NCBI RefSeq assembly: GCF_030815415.1
Contig: NZ_JAUSWW010000001.1
Coordinates: 3,410,001 to 3,474,000 of the forward strand
Length of the DNA: 64,000 nt
Reading direction: 5' to 3'
DNA from: Streptomyces canus
GTDB lineage: Bacteria > Actinomycetota > Actinomycetes > Streptomycetales > Streptomycetaceae
This document shows, piece by piece, positions 6,987-15,999 of the stretch. The notes beneath the pieces were generated by a model. That model saw only the letters and a program-made list of their open reading frames with translations. It ran no database searches and was not told where the DNA came from. Made by a program: the position numbers and the translations under genes. Position 1 is the first letter of the stretch, and each line of letters opens with the position of its first letter.

Positions 6987-8207
6987 CTACTTCACCGCGC
7001 TGCCCGCCTTCCACTCCTTCCAGCCCATATTCCACCCTCCGAGGCCGTTGTCAGGAGCGACCTTTTTGTCATTGCTGTGGACGACCTCCACGACGTCCCC
7101 GATGAGGCTGCGGTCGAAGAACCAGCCCGCCGGGGTGCCCGAACCGCCCCCCTTCACGTCCCTCAGCCCCACACAGCCGTGGCTGACATTGACCTTGCCG
7201 GGGGCGTTCGGCGCCCAGTAGTTGCCGTGCAGGAAGGTGCCGGAGTCGGTCAGGCGCATGGCGTGCGGGACGTCCGGGATGTCGTACTCGCCGCCGAAGC
7301 CGACCGTGCGGCTGTTCATCCGGGTGACCTCGAGCATCTCGGAGACGACCATTTTGCCGTTGTACGTCGTCGTCCTGGGGGCGCCCGCCGTGATCGGCAC
7401 GGTGGCGAGCAGCTCGCCCTCACGCCGCACCTGCATGGTGTGCTTCGCCGCGTCGACCAGGGAGACCTGGCTGCGCCCGACGGTGAAGGAGAACGTCTTG
7501 TACTGCAACCCGTAGACGCCGGGCGCCGCTTCGACGTCCCGCAGCCGCAGCCCGACGGTGACCTGGGTGCCGGGCTTCCAGTAGCGCTCGGGACGGAAGT
7601 CGAGGCGGCCCTTGCCGAACCAGTGCGGGCGGATCTCGACGGGCGGCTCGGACGTGACGTGGACGGCGCGTTCGACGGCGGTCCGGTTCTCGATCTCCCG
7701 GTTGAACTCCAGGGAGACGATCATTCCGGTGCCGACCGTGGAGCGGTTCTCCGGGCTGACGTATCCGATGAAGCGCTCGTCGGGGACGTACGTGGTGAAG
7801 GTGGTGTGCCGGGCGGAGCGGCGCCCGTGCCCGTCCAGGGCCACCACGTCGACGGTGTACTCGGCGGCGAGCGCGAGCCTCTCCTCGTCGGGTTCCCAGC
7901 GCAGGCCGTCGTCGGAGATGTGCCCGGACACCGGGGTCTCCTGCGCGTCCTGCGCCTTGACGACCTCGACCGACTCCAGCCGCCCGCTGGGTACGCGGAC
8001 GAGGAATCTGGTGTCCTGCCGGACGCCTTTGCTGTTGTCGTCGGGCAGGACGCGGATGACGTCCTCGGGTGCGGGGGGCTTGCCCAGCCCGCCGAGATCG
8101 ATCCCTCCCGTGGATCCGGAAGTGCAGCCGGCCAGCAGTCCGGCCCATGTCAGTACGGCGGCCAGTGCGGCCCCTGCGCGCCGAGCGCGCCCTTGTACGT
8201 GCCTCAC
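6987..8207 (-). CDS. L,D-transpeptidase lipoprotein (copy B)
   Basis: About 406 residues, paralogous along its length to the next gene downstream (copy A). It has a signal peptide with lipobox LLAGC, two Ig-like domains and a YkuD domain carrying HGNYW and SHGCVGLRD with the catalytic Cys. It forms non-classical 3-3 links in peptidoglycan at the outer membrane face. I chose GTG at 8207 because it places the signal peptide at the N-terminus and gives a length like copy A; an ATG at 8276 would add 23 residues and cross less typical sequence. The 167-bp gap to copy A suggests separate or read-through transcription. Two copies may differ in growth phase or substrate stem peptide (inference). Confidence 0.88.
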   Translation of the reverse strand: MRHVQGRARRAGAALAAVLTWAGLLAGCTSGSTGGIDLGGLGKPPAPEDVIRVLPDDNSKGVRQDTRFLVRVPSGRLESVEVVKAQDAQETPVSGHISDDGLRWEPDEERLALAAEYTVDVVALDGHGRRSARHTTFTTYVPDERFIGYVSPENRSTVGTGMIVSLEFNREIENRTAVERAVHVTSEPPVEIRPHWFGKGRLDFRPERYWKPGTQVTVGLRLRDVEAAPGVYGLQYKTFSFTVGRSQVSLVDAAKHTMQVRREGELLATVPITAGAPRTTTYNGKMVVSEMLEVTRMNSRTVGFGGEYDIPDVPHAMRLTDSGTFLHGNYWAPNAPGKVNVSHGCVGLRDVKGGGSGTPAGWFFDRSLIGDVVEVVHSNDKKVAPDNGLGGWNMGWKEWKAGSAVK

Positions 8208-8290
8208 ATCGCACCCAACGACGCGGCCCGCCCTGGGGAAACGTGAGTGCGACGCCCTCCGCTGATACGCCGTCATGGATCCTCGGCCCG

Positions 8291-8326
8291 GTGGGGGCTG
8301 ATCGCGCCGTTCCTCGCGCCCCTCAG
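8291..8326 (-). repeat. dispersed GC-rich repeat, inverted diverged copy 3
   Basis: On the minus strand this reads AGGGGCGCGAGGAACGGCGC followed by GATCAGCCCC, a diverged version of the element at 1711-1757. It lies in the divergent gap between copy B of the L,D-transpeptidase and glgX. The remainder of 8208-8451 shows no supported gene. Confidence 0.5.
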
Positions 8327-8451
8327 AGGCGCGGGTCGGTTGGCCAACCGTTGGGCAGAACAGTGGGGAGGACGACGCTCTTGGGGAGCCGCGGCCGGGA
8401 TGCCGTGCGCTCTCCTTCCAGGTCGTCCCCCGAGCCGTGGGAGGACGAAGG

Positions 8452-10686
8452 GTGTCCAGCGCAGCCGAGCAGGAGGCGGTGGCCGAGGAAGTAGGTCCGG
8501 CCGTCGTGAACGGTGCGCGGCGCACGCCGTCCGCACCGGGGGTACCCGTGTGGCCGGGCGCACCCATGCCCCTGGGATCCCGGTTCCGGGTGGGTCCCGA
8601 CGGGGTCGCGGGCACCAACTTCGCGCTGTGGGCGGGCGGCGCCGAAGGAGTCGAGCTGTGCCTCTTCGACGAGCGGGGCAAGGAGACACGGGCCCGGCTG
8701 ACCGAGCTGACGCACGAGATCTGGCACGGCTTCGTGCCGGGCGTGATGCCCGGGCAGCGGTACGGCTATCGGGTGCACGGCCGCTGGGACCCGTGGACCG
8801 GCGGCCGCTGGAACCCGGCGAAGCTGCTTCTCGACCCGTACGCCCGCGCGGTGGACGGCGACTTCGGTCTGCCGCCCGAGGTCTACGGGCATGTCCGCGA
8901 CTGGCCGCAGCAGCAGGTCGCCGACACCGTGCGCGACGAGCGGGACTCGGCGCCGTTCGTCCCCAAGGGTGTCGTCGTCCACGATGACGACGAGTGGGAG
9001 GACGACCGCCGTCCGAAGACACCGTGGGCGGACTCCGTCATCTACGAGCTGCACGTACGGGGCTTCACCAAACTGCACCCGGGGATACCCGAGGAACTGC
9101 GCGGCACCTACGCCGGGTTGGCGCACCCGGCGGCCATAGAACACCTGGTGAAGCTGGGCGTCACGGCCGTGGAGCTGCTCCCCGTGCACCAGTTCGCCCA
9201 CGAGGACCACCTGCTGCGGCGAGGCCTCAAGAACTACTGGGGCTACAACTCCATCGGCTACTTCGCCCCGCACGCCACCTACGCCGCGTCCGGTACGACC
9301 GGCCAGCAGGTCGGCGAGTTCAAGCGCATGGTGCGCGCCCTGCACGCGGCCGGGATCGAGGTCATCCTCGACGTGGTCTACAACCACACCGCGGAGGCGG
9401 GCGAGCTGGGCCCGACGCTGTCGCTGAAGGGCATCGACAACCGGGGCTACTACAGGCTCCAGTCGGACGCCCGGAGGTACGCCGACTACACGGGCTGCGG
9501 CAACACCCTGCACGTGGTGCAGCCGCATGTCCTGCGTCTCATCACCGACTCCCTGCGCTACTGGGTGACGGAGATGGGCGTCGACGGCTTCCGCTTCGAC
9601 CTCGCCGCCGCGCTGGCCCGGTCCATGCACGACGTCGACATGCTGTCCCCGTTCCTGGCGGTGATCGCCCAGGACCCGGTGCTGCGGCGGGTGAAGCTGA
9701 TCGCCGAACCGTGGGACGTGGGGTCGGGCGGCTACCAGGTCGGCGCCTTCCCTCCGCTGTGGACGGAGTGGAACGACCGGTACCGCAACGCCGTGCGGGA
9801 CTTCTGGCGGGGCGCGCTGCCGGACGTGCGGGATCTCGGCTACCGCCTGTCGGGGTCCAGCGATCTCTACGCCTGGGGCGGCCGACGCCCGTACGCCTCG
9901 GTCAACTTCGTGACCGCACACGACGGTTTCACGCTGCGGGACATGGTCTCGTACGAACGGAAGCACAACGAGGCCAACGGCGAGGGCAACCGGGACGGTT
10001 CGGACGACAACCGGTCGTGGAACTGCGGGGCGGAGGGCGAGACCGACGACGAGCGGATACGGGGGCTCAGGCGCCGTCAGCTGCGGAACCTGCTGACGAC
10101 GCTGCTGCTGTCGACGGGGGTGCCGATGCTGGTCGCGGGCGACGAGCTGGGACGGACCCAGCGCGGCAACAACAACGCGTACTGCCAGGACAACGAGATC
10201 AGCTGGCTGGACTGGGAGCTGCTGGAACAGCCGGGCTGGAAGGCCCTGTTCGACCTGACGTCGAGGCTCATCGCACTCCGGCACCGGCACCCGGTCCTGC
10301 GCCGCCGGGCCTTCTTCTCCGGACGGGCGCACTCCGCGGACGGGCTGCGGGACCTGGCCTGGTTCACGGCACGGGGCACGGAGATGACGGAACGGGACTG
10401 GTACGCGCCGGCGCCCACCCTCGGCATGTATCTCTCCGGCCGCGACATCCCCGGACGCGACGAGCGGGGCGCCCCGATCGTCGACGACAGCTTCCTCGCC
10501 GTACTGCACGCCGGGGACCGCCCGGCGAGCTTCGTCCTGCCGGCCCCGCCGTGGGCGGAACGGTACGAGGTGGTGATCGACACGGCCCGGGAGACCCAGG
10601 CGGAGGAGCCGGGGGTGGTGCATCGGGCGGGGGCGGCGATCACGGTGCCGGCTCGGGCGGTGCTGCTGCTGAAGGTGGCGGGGTAG
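8452..10686 (+). CDS. glgX: glycogen debranching enzyme GlgX
   Basis: A 744-residue GH13 subfamily 11 isoamylase-type enzyme that hydrolyses alpha-1,6 branches of glycogen after phosphorylase has trimmed them. An N-terminal CBM48 domain (about 30-140) precedes the TIM barrel. The catalytic triad is intact: D383 (GFRFDLAAAL), E419 (KLIAEPWDVG) and D491 (VTAHDGF). The NHTAE and HN-x-A-N-G-E-x-NRDG segments are diagnostic of GlgX. GTG at 8452 is preferred because GGGAGG sits 7 nt upstream; an in-frame GTG at 8437 would precede that site. It works with GlgP at 28-31 kb, although 18 kb away. Apparently monocistronic. Confidence 0.94.
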   Translation: MSSAAEQEAVAEEVGPAVVNGARRTPSAPGVPVWPGAPMPLGSRFRVGPDGVAGTNFALWAGGAEGVELCLFDERGKETRARLTELTHEIWHGFVPGVMPGQRYGYRVHGRWDPWTGGRWNPAKLLLDPYARAVDGDFGLPPEVYGHVRDWPQQQVADTVRDERDSAPFVPKGVVVHDDDEWEDDRRPKTPWADSVIYELHVRGFTKLHPGIPEELRGTYAGLAHPAAIEHLVKLGVTAVELLPVHQFAHEDHLLRRGLKNYWGYNSIGYFAPHATYAASGTTGQQVGEFKRMVRALHAAGIEVILDVVYNHTAEAGELGPTLSLKGIDNRGYYRLQSDARRYADYTGCGNTLHVVQPHVLRLITDSLRYWVTEMGVDGFRFDLAAALARSMHDVDMLSPFLAVIAQDPVLRRVKLIAEPWDVGSGGYQVGAFPPLWTEWNDRYRNAVRDFWRGALPDVRDLGYRLSGSSDLYAWGGRRPYASVNFVTAHDGFTLRDMVSYERKHNEANGEGNRDGSDDNRSWNCGAEGETDDERIRGLRRRQLRNLLTTLLLSTGVPMLVAGDELGRTQRGNNNAYCQDNEISWLDWELLEQPGWKALFDLTSRLIALRHRHPVLRRRAFFSGRAHSADGLRDLAWFTARGTEMTERDWYAPAPTLGMYLSGRDIPGRDERGAPIVDDSFLAVLHAGDRPASFVLPAPPWAERYEVVIDTARETQAEEPGVVHRAGAAITVPARAVLLLKVAG

Positions 10687-10844
10687 ACCCTGTGCGCGAC
10701 GCGCCCCCGCTTCACCGCTCCGGTCGGCCTTCTCCGCCCAGCCGATCTCGGCTGAGACCGGTTGGCTCAGGCAACGTTTCAGGTCCATGAACTCCCCGCC
10801 GGAATTCTGGCCAGGAGGCGGGGTCGGTTGATCCACTGAAGGAC

Positions 10845-12266
10845 ATGCCCGAGATATCCCGCCGTGCCTTCGGTGGTCTCGTCGGCGGCGGCGCCGTGAC
10901 CGCCGTCGCCGGTACGGCCGCCACCGCCGAGGCCGCTGAGAACGCCGCCCCCACCGAGCGCCCCTTCCGGGCCCGCCGCGCCGCCTCCTCCGGCAGGCGC
11001 CCCAACATCCTGGTCATCCTCGGTGACGACCTCGGCTGGGCCGACCTGTCCTCCTACGGCGCCCCGCACATCAGGACGCCGCACCTGGACCGGCTGGCCC
11101 GGCAGGGTGTGCGGTTCACCGACGCGTACTCGGGGTCGGCCACCTGCTCGCCGACCCGGTTCAGCCTCTACACGGGGCGCTATCCGGGACGTACCCCGGG
11201 CGGGCTCGCCGAGCCGATCGGGTACCGGACGCAGGGGCTGGACCCGAACCACCCCACGCTCGCCTCCCTGCTGAAGAAGGCCGGTTACGCCACCGCCCTC
11301 ATCGGCAAGTGGCACTGCGGCTGGCTGCCGGACTTCAGCCCCACCAAGTCCGGCTGGGACGAGTTCTTCGGCAACCACGGCGGCGTGCTGGAGTACTTCT
11401 CCAAGCTCGGCCAGCTCGGCGAGTACGACCTGTACGAGGGCGACGCCACCTACAAGGACCTGCGCTACTACACCGAGGTCCTGACCGAGCGGGCCGTCGA
11501 GTACGTCGGCCGGGACCACCACGACAGGCCCTGGCTGCTGAACCTCAACTTCACCACCCCGCACTGGCCGTGGCTCGCGGAGGGCGACGAGGAGACGGGC
11601 GCCGGGATCGAGGCGAAGATCCGCGCCGCGAAGACGCAGGCCGAGGTCGTCGCCGCACTCAACCACTACGACGGCGGCTCGGTCGAGAAGTACAAGGAGA
11701 TGGTGGAGAGCCTGGACGCCGCCGTCGGCGAGGTGCTCGCCGCGCTGCGCCGCTCCGGGCAGGAGGAGAACACCCTCGTCCTCTTCGCCAGCGACAACGG
11801 CGGTGAGCGCTACTCCTACAACTGGCCGCTCAGCGGCGAGAAGTTCGTGCTGCTCGAAGGCGGTATCCGCGTCCCGACGATCGTGCGCTGGCCCGCCCGC
11901 GTCGACGGCCACCAGGTCAGCCACGAGCCCAACTTCTCCCCCGACTGGACGGCGACCCTGCTGGAGATCGGCGGCGCGCGCCCCGACCCGGCGTACCCGC
12001 TGGACGGCACGAGCCTCGCCGGATACCTGCTCAAGGGCGAGGAGCTGCCCGAGCGGGACCTGTTCTGGCGGGTGCGGGCCAACCGGGCGCTGCGGCGCGG
12101 GGACTGGAAGTACTACCAGGACGCCGACCAGACCGACCACCTCTACAACCTGGCGGCCGACTCCCGCGAACAGGCCGATCTGGCCCCGGACGAGCCCGAG
12201 TTGCTCGCCGAGCTGAAGGCGTCCTGGGAGAAGACCGCCGGCACCCTGCTGCCGTACCCGGACTAG
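10845..12266 (+). CDS. Tat-exported sulfatase (arylsulfatase family)
   Basis: A 473-residue type I sulfatase. The N-terminus carries a twin-arginine motif (SRRAFGG) and an Ala/Gly-rich signal sequence, so the folded enzyme is exported. The metal site begins at ILVILGDDLGWAD. C101 in SATCSPTRFSLYTGRYPGR is the C-x-P-x-R cysteine that the formylglycine-generating enzyme must oxidise for activity; no such gene is in the window. Later motifs include GKWHCG and FASDNGG. The natural substrate (an aryl or carbohydrate sulfate ester) cannot be read from sequence. Its TAG stop overlaps the TAG of the convergent response regulator in a shared CTAG. Confidence 0.93.
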   Translation: MPEISRRAFGGLVGGGAVTAVAGTAATAEAAENAAPTERPFRARRAASSGRRPNILVILGDDLGWADLSSYGAPHIRTPHLDRLARQGVRFTDAYSGSATCSPTRFSLYTGRYPGRTPGGLAEPIGYRTQGLDPNHPTLASLLKKAGYATALIGKWHCGWLPDFSPTKSGWDEFFGNHGGVLEYFSKLGQLGEYDLYEGDATYKDLRYYTEVLTERAVEYVGRDHHDRPWLLNLNFTTPHWPWLAEGDEETGAGIEAKIRAAKTQAEVVAALNHYDGGSVEKYKEMVESLDAAVGEVLAALRRSGQEENTLVLFASDNGGERYSYNWPLSGEKFVLLEGGIRVPTIVRWPARVDGHQVSHEPNFSPDWTATLLEIGGARPDPAYPLDGTSLAGYLLKGEELPERDLFWRVRANRALRRGDWKYYQDADQTDHLYNLAADSREQADLAPDEPELLAELKASWEKTAGTLLPYPD

Positions 12267-12892
12267 CCGAGGATCCCTCGCTCGTACGCCGTCGCCACCG
12301 CGGCCGCCCGGTCCTTGACGCCCAACTTGGCGTACAGGTGGGTGAGATGGGTCTTCACGGTCGCCTCGCTGATGAACAGTTCACGGGCGATCTCCCGGTT
12401 CGACGTGCCCCTGGCGACCAGGGCCAGCACCTCGCGTTCGCGCGCGGAGAGCGGCTCGTTGCCGGGGGCGCGCACCGCCGAGACCAGGCGGGAGGCGACG
12501 GCCGGGGAGAGGACCGTACGTCCGTCCGCCGCCGCGCGGACGGCCGTGAACAGTTCGTCGCGCAGGGCGTCCTTGAGCAGATAGCCCGTCGCGCCCGCCT
12601 CGATCGCGGGCAGGGTGTCCGAGTCCGTGTCGTACGTGGTGAGGACGAGGACTTTCGCGCGGGCGGCCCGGCGGGTCAGTTCGCGGATGGCGTCGACTCC
12701 CCCGCCGCCCGGCATGCGCAGATCCATCAGGATCACGTCGGGGTCGAGCGCGGCGGCCTGCGCCAGAGCCTCGACGCCGTTCGACGCCTCGCCGAGGACG
12801 GTGAATCCGGGGGCGTTCTCGAACATGCCGCGCAGACCGTCCCGTACGACGGGATGGTCGTCGACGATCAGCAGCGAGATGTCACGGCTCAT
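12263..12892 (-). CDS. NarL/LuxR-family response regulator
   Basis: A 209-residue two-component response regulator. The receiver domain (1-120) has the acidic pair in IVDDHP, the phospho-acceptor aspartate in VILMDLRMPG, a threonine in LVLTTYD and the conserved lysine in LLKDA. The C-terminal LuxR helix-turn-helix (about 145-205, PLSAREREVLALVARGTSN onward) binds DNA. ATG at 12892 gives a normal family length; the longer frame upstream lacks a domain. Its start overlaps the end of the histidine kinase gene by 11 nt, and both lie downstream of an ABC-2 exporter pair. The system probably controls that exporter in response to cell-envelope stress or a drug (inference). Confidence 0.94.
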   Translation of the reverse strand: MSRDISLLIVDDHPVVRDGLRGMFENAPGFTVLGEASNGVEALAQAAALDPDVILMDLRMPGGGGVDAIRELTRRAARAKVLVLTTYDTDSDTLPAIEAGATGYLLKDALRDELFTAVRAAADGRTVLSPAVASRLVSAVRAPGNEPLSAREREVLALVARGTSNREIARELFISEATVKTHLTHLYAKLGVKDRAAAVATAYERGILG

Positions 12893-14135
12893 GGCGGACC
12901 AACGGTACGCGAGCCGACAGCGCCGTGCCGTGGCCCGGCTCGGACTCCACGGCGAGCGTGCCGGCGATGCGCTCGGCGCGGGCCCGCATCCCGTCGAGTC
13001 CGAAGCCGCCGGCGCGGGTGCGTGCGGGGACGGCGAGGGGGTCGAAGCCCTGGCCGTCGTCACGGATGTCGAGGATCACCTCGTCGCCCAGGAAGCTGAG
13101 GGTCACCCCGACACGGGTGGCCCGCGCATGGCGGGCGGCGTTCGACAGGGCCTCCTGGACGATCCTCAGCAGGGTGGCCGCGACCTCCTCGTGCAGCTGC
13201 TCCGCCCGCCCGGTCACGGTGAACTCGGCCCGTACGCCCGTCCGTTCGCCCCATTCGGTGACCGTCTTCTGCAGTGCCTCCGGCAGCCCGGCGTCCTGAA
13301 GCGCCACCGGGGCGAGGTTGTGCACCGAGCGGCGGGCCTCGCCGAGGCTGTGCCGGGCCAGGTCGGAGGCGCGGGCCAGATGGGTGCGGGCGACGTCCAG
13401 GTCGGGGGCGTTGGCGACGACCTGGAGCTGGGCGATGATGCCGGTCAGGCCCTGGGCGATGGTGTCGTGGATCTCGGCGGCGAGCCGCCGGCGCTCGTCG
13501 GCGACGCCCGCTTCCCGCGCCTGGACGAGGAGTTGGGCGTGAAGGGCGGCGTTCTCGTCGAGCGCCTGCTGCAATGCCGTGTTGGTACGTTCGAGTTCGG
13601 TGATGGTGACGGCCCGGTCGCGGGAGCGCTGTTCCTCCTGCCGGGCGAAATGGCCGACCATCATCAGCAGGGTGGTGTTCGCGATCAGCATCACGCCGAA
13701 CAACACCCACTGGATCCAGCTGTGGAACGGCATTCCGCCGGCCTGCGAGCCCGCGATCACGACGGCGTGGGCGAAGAGGCCGAGCCGCTGCCGGCGCTTG
13801 CCGGGGATCAGTTCGTCGGTGTCGAAGTAGCCGGTGGACGCGTAGAACGCGAAGAACGGGTTGATCCACGTCAGCACGAAGGCGACAGCCCAGCGCAGGG
13901 CGTAGATGACGGCTCCGCGGCGGGACGGGGTCCGGCAGCCGTGGCGAGGGCCGAGCCAGAGCTGGAGCGCCACCGCGGCGACAACGAGGGCCCCGCCCGC
14001 ATACCACTCGGCAGGGCCCGCGATCAGGGTGCCGGCGGCGAGCGAGAGGACGGTGGAGACGAGGAGCAGCCCGTAGGGGCCCCAGTTGTGGAACTGGTCC
14101 TGGCGCCGCTCGAACTTCGCGTACGACGCGGTCAT
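12882..14135 (-). CDS. sensor histidine kinase (NarL-partner, HisKA_3 type)
   Basis: About 417 residues. Five or six hydrophobic segments in the first 190 residues form a membrane sensor without a large extracellular domain. A coiled coil then leads to the HisKA_3 dimerisation domain with the phosphorylated histidine in ERRRLAAEIHDTIAQGL, and a GHKL ATPase domain with N-box EALSNAARHA and G1 DDGQGFD. It phosphorylates the response regulator encoded immediately downstream. The start is uncertain: ATG at 14135 directly follows GGGGAG with no spacer, so in-frame GTG codons at 14150 or 14156, after AGGGAA, are reasonable alternatives. It follows the ABC permease gene by about 25 bp, giving a four-gene operon. 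Confidence 0.9.
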   Translation of the reverse strand: MTASYAKFERRQDQFHNWGPYGLLLVSTVLSLAAGTLIAGPAEWYAGGALVVAAVALQLWLGPRHGCRTPSRRGAVIYALRWAVAFVLTWINPFFAFYASTGYFDTDELIPGKRRQRLGLFAHAVVIAGSQAGGMPFHSWIQWVLFGVMLIANTTLLMMVGHFARQEEQRSRDRAVTITELERTNTALQQALDENAALHAQLLVQAREAGVADERRRLAAEIHDTIAQGLTGIIAQLQVVANAPDLDVARTHLARASDLARHSLGEARRSVHNLAPVALQDAGLPEALQKTVTEWGERTGVRAEFTVTGRAEQLHEEVAATLLRIVQEALSNAARHARATRVGVTLSFLGDEVILDIRDDGQGFDPLAVPARTRAGGFGLDGMRARAERIAGTLAVESEPGHGTALSARVPLVRHEP

Positions 14136-14160
14136 CTCCCCAGTCTGCACGGCCACTTCC

Positions 14161-14895
14161 CTACTCCCAGCGGAACCAGCGCGACGCGGCGGCCGTGAGC
14201 AGTACGGTCCAGGCCACCAGCACGCCCATATGGGTCCAGCCCGGCGAGTCGCCCGCCGCGGCCCGGTTGAGGGCCTCGGCGGCCGCACCGAACGGGGTCC
14301 AGCCGACGATCCGGGCCAGCATGTCCGGCATGGCCTGCACCGGCAGCCACACGCCCGCACAGAACATCGCCGGGAAGAACACCGCTGACCCGATCGCTGC
14401 CGCGATCTTCGTCGTACGGGACAGCGCGCAGATCACGGCACCCAGGGCGAGGGCGGCCAGCACGGCCAGAACAAGGGCGAGGACGTATCCGAAGGGCTGC
14501 TCGGGCAGTCGTACGTCGAAGGCGAGTCGCCCCACGAGGAGGGCGGTCAGCGCAGATGCCAGGGCGGCTCCGGCGTAGACCACCATCTGCGCGGACAGCA
14601 GCGCTGCGGGGCGGACCGGGGTGGTGGACATGCGGCGCAGTATGCCCTGCTCGCGATAGCCGGTGAGGGTCTGCGGCATCGCCTGGACACCACCCACGAT
14701 CAGGCCGAGCAGCACGGTCACGGGGACATAGACGTCGATGGTCCGCAGTCCCCCGAGGCCGGCTTCGTGCTCGTGGAAGGCCGGGATCGAGCCGAGGATC
14801 ACCAGCAGCAGGGTCGGGAACGCGAGCATCCAGAAGAGCGCGCCGGGTTCGCGGCGGAGGAGTCGCAGCTCGGTCCTCAGGACGGCGGTGTTCAT
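14161..14895 (-). CDS. ABC-2 type transporter permease
   Basis: A 244-residue integral membrane protein with six predicted helices, opening with the typical ABC-2 segment TELRLLRREPGALFWMLAFPTLLLV. The cytoplasmic loop between helices 2 and 3 (LTGYREQGILRRMSTTPVRP) is the coupling signature of drug-export permeases of the DrrB/NodJ group. It pairs with the ATPase encoded just upstream, with which it shares an ATGA start/stop overlap, to form an exporter. It is followed by a histidine kinase and response regulator, an arrangement usually linked to antibiotic or envelope-stress export. Confidence 0.92.
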   Translation of the reverse strand: MNTAVLRTELRLLRREPGALFWMLAFPTLLLVILGSIPAFHEHEAGLGGLRTIDVYVPVTVLLGLIVGGVQAMPQTLTGYREQGILRRMSTTPVRPAALLSAQMVVYAGAALASALTALLVGRLAFDVRLPEQPFGYVLALVLAVLAALALGAVICALSRTTKIAAAIGSAVFFPAMFCAGVWLPVQAMPDMLARIVGWTPFGAAAEALNRAAAGDSPGWTHMGVLVAWTVLLTAAASRWFRWE

Positions 14896-15803
14896 GCCGC
14901 TGCCTCCTTGGTCTCGGTGAGGTCCAGGAACGCGTCGTCCAACGTGGCGTCGGTGACCCGGAGTTGGTGAGCCGTGATGTGGGTGCGGGCCAGCAGGGTG
15001 ATGACGGCGTTGACCGTCTCGTCGGTGCCGGCGAGCGTGACGCGGCTGTCCCGGTGCTGGACGGACGCGAGCCCGGGCAGGGCGTTCAGGTCACGGTCGT
15101 CGAGGGGGACGGACGGCGTGAAGCTGATGACGGTGGCGCCCGCCGAGCGGCGGATCAGTCCGGCCGGGGTGTCCAGGGCGGCGATCCGGCCCTTGTCGAT
15201 CACCGCGATCCGGTCGCACAGCCGCTGCGCCTCCTCCATGAAGTGCGTGACCAGCAGGACGGTGACACCGCGCGCGCGGACCTCCTCGATGAGCTCCCAG
15301 GTGTCGCGGCGGGCGCGGGGATCGAGGCCCGTGGTGAGCTCGTCGAGGACGACGACCCTGGGGTCGCCGATGAGGGCGAGCGCGATGAACAGGCGCTGCT
15401 TCTGACCGCCGGAGAGCTTGCCGAACCGGGTGGTCAACGTGCCGGTCAGGCCGAGGCGTTCGGCGAGGGGGCGCCAGTCGGCGGGCTTCTCGTGGAACGC
15501 GGCGTACAGCTCCAGGGCCTCGCGCACGGTCAGTTTGGGCTGGAGCTCGCTCTGCTGGAGCTGGGCGCCGAGGACGCGGGCGACCCGCTCGTGGTCGGCG
15601 ATCGGGTCGAGGCCGGTGACGCGGACGCGGCCGGCGTCGGGGACGCGCAGGCCCTCGACGCACTCGACGGTGGTGGTCTTGCCGGCTCCGTTGGGGCCGA
15701 GGACGCCGAAGATCTCGCCTTCCTCGACGGCGAAGGAGACACCGTCCACGGCGGGCCGGCCGCCGTAGGACTTACGCAGTTCGGTGACTTCGATGACGGA
15801 CAT
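14892..15803 (-). CDS. ABC transporter ATP-binding protein (drug exporter type)
   Basis: A 303-residue ATPase of the DrrA/CcmA class. Walker A is GPNGAGKTT (about 38-46), the Q-loop lies in GAQLQQSELQPKLTV, the signature is LSGGQKQR, Walker B is VVVLDELTTGLDP and the switch histidine is in VTHFMEEA; all are intact. The C-terminal 80 residues form the extra regulatory domain of this class. ATG at 15803 begins MSVIEVTELRKSYGG, a standard N-terminus; a longer frame upstream is not supported. It overlaps the permease start by 4 nt. A 16-bp perfect palindrome sits 60 bp upstream and may be its operator. Confidence 0.94.
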   Translation of the reverse strand: MSVIEVTELRKSYGGRPAVDGVSFAVEEGEIFGVLGPNGAGKTTTVECVEGLRVPDAGRVRVTGLDPIADHERVARVLGAQLQQSELQPKLTVREALELYAAFHEKPADWRPLAERLGLTGTLTTRFGKLSGGQKQRLFIALALIGDPRVVVLDELTTGLDPRARRDTWELIEEVRARGVTVLLVTHFMEEAQRLCDRIAVIDKGRIAALDTPAGLIRRSAGATVISFTPSVPLDDRDLNALPGLASVQHRDSRVTLAGTDETVNAVITLLARTHITAHQLRVTDATLDDAFLDLTETKEAAA

Positions 15804-15862
15804 GGCATCAGCGTCGCGGTCGGCAGGCGATGCGCACATCGGCCGTCGCGCTCGAAGGGACA

Positions 15863-15878
15863 TCAACCGATCGGTTGA
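15863..15878. promoter_or_regulatory. 16-bp perfect palindrome between divergent exporter genes
   Basis: TCAACCGATCGGTTGA is a perfect palindrome in the 196-bp gap between the leftward ABC-2/two-component operon (start 15803) and the rightward ABC exporter cluster (start 16000). Position and symmetry fit a dimeric regulator site, perhaps for the LuxR-type response regulator encoded in the left operon. The regulator is not identified. Confidence 0.5.
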
Positions 15879-15999
15879 CGCGGGGGTACGACCGGGCCGT
15901 GCGGCCGGTCGAACGCGCAGGTCGTAGGTCCAGCGGCCGATTCGGGTCCGGCCAAAACTCGGTGGGCGTTGTCAGTGCCGATTTGTAGGCTCACTGCTG

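Noticed and set aside
8323..10836. An 837-codon antisense open frame opposite glgX
   Set aside because: Arg/Val/Gln-rich shadow without recognisable motifs; glgX on the other strand has all catalytic residues.
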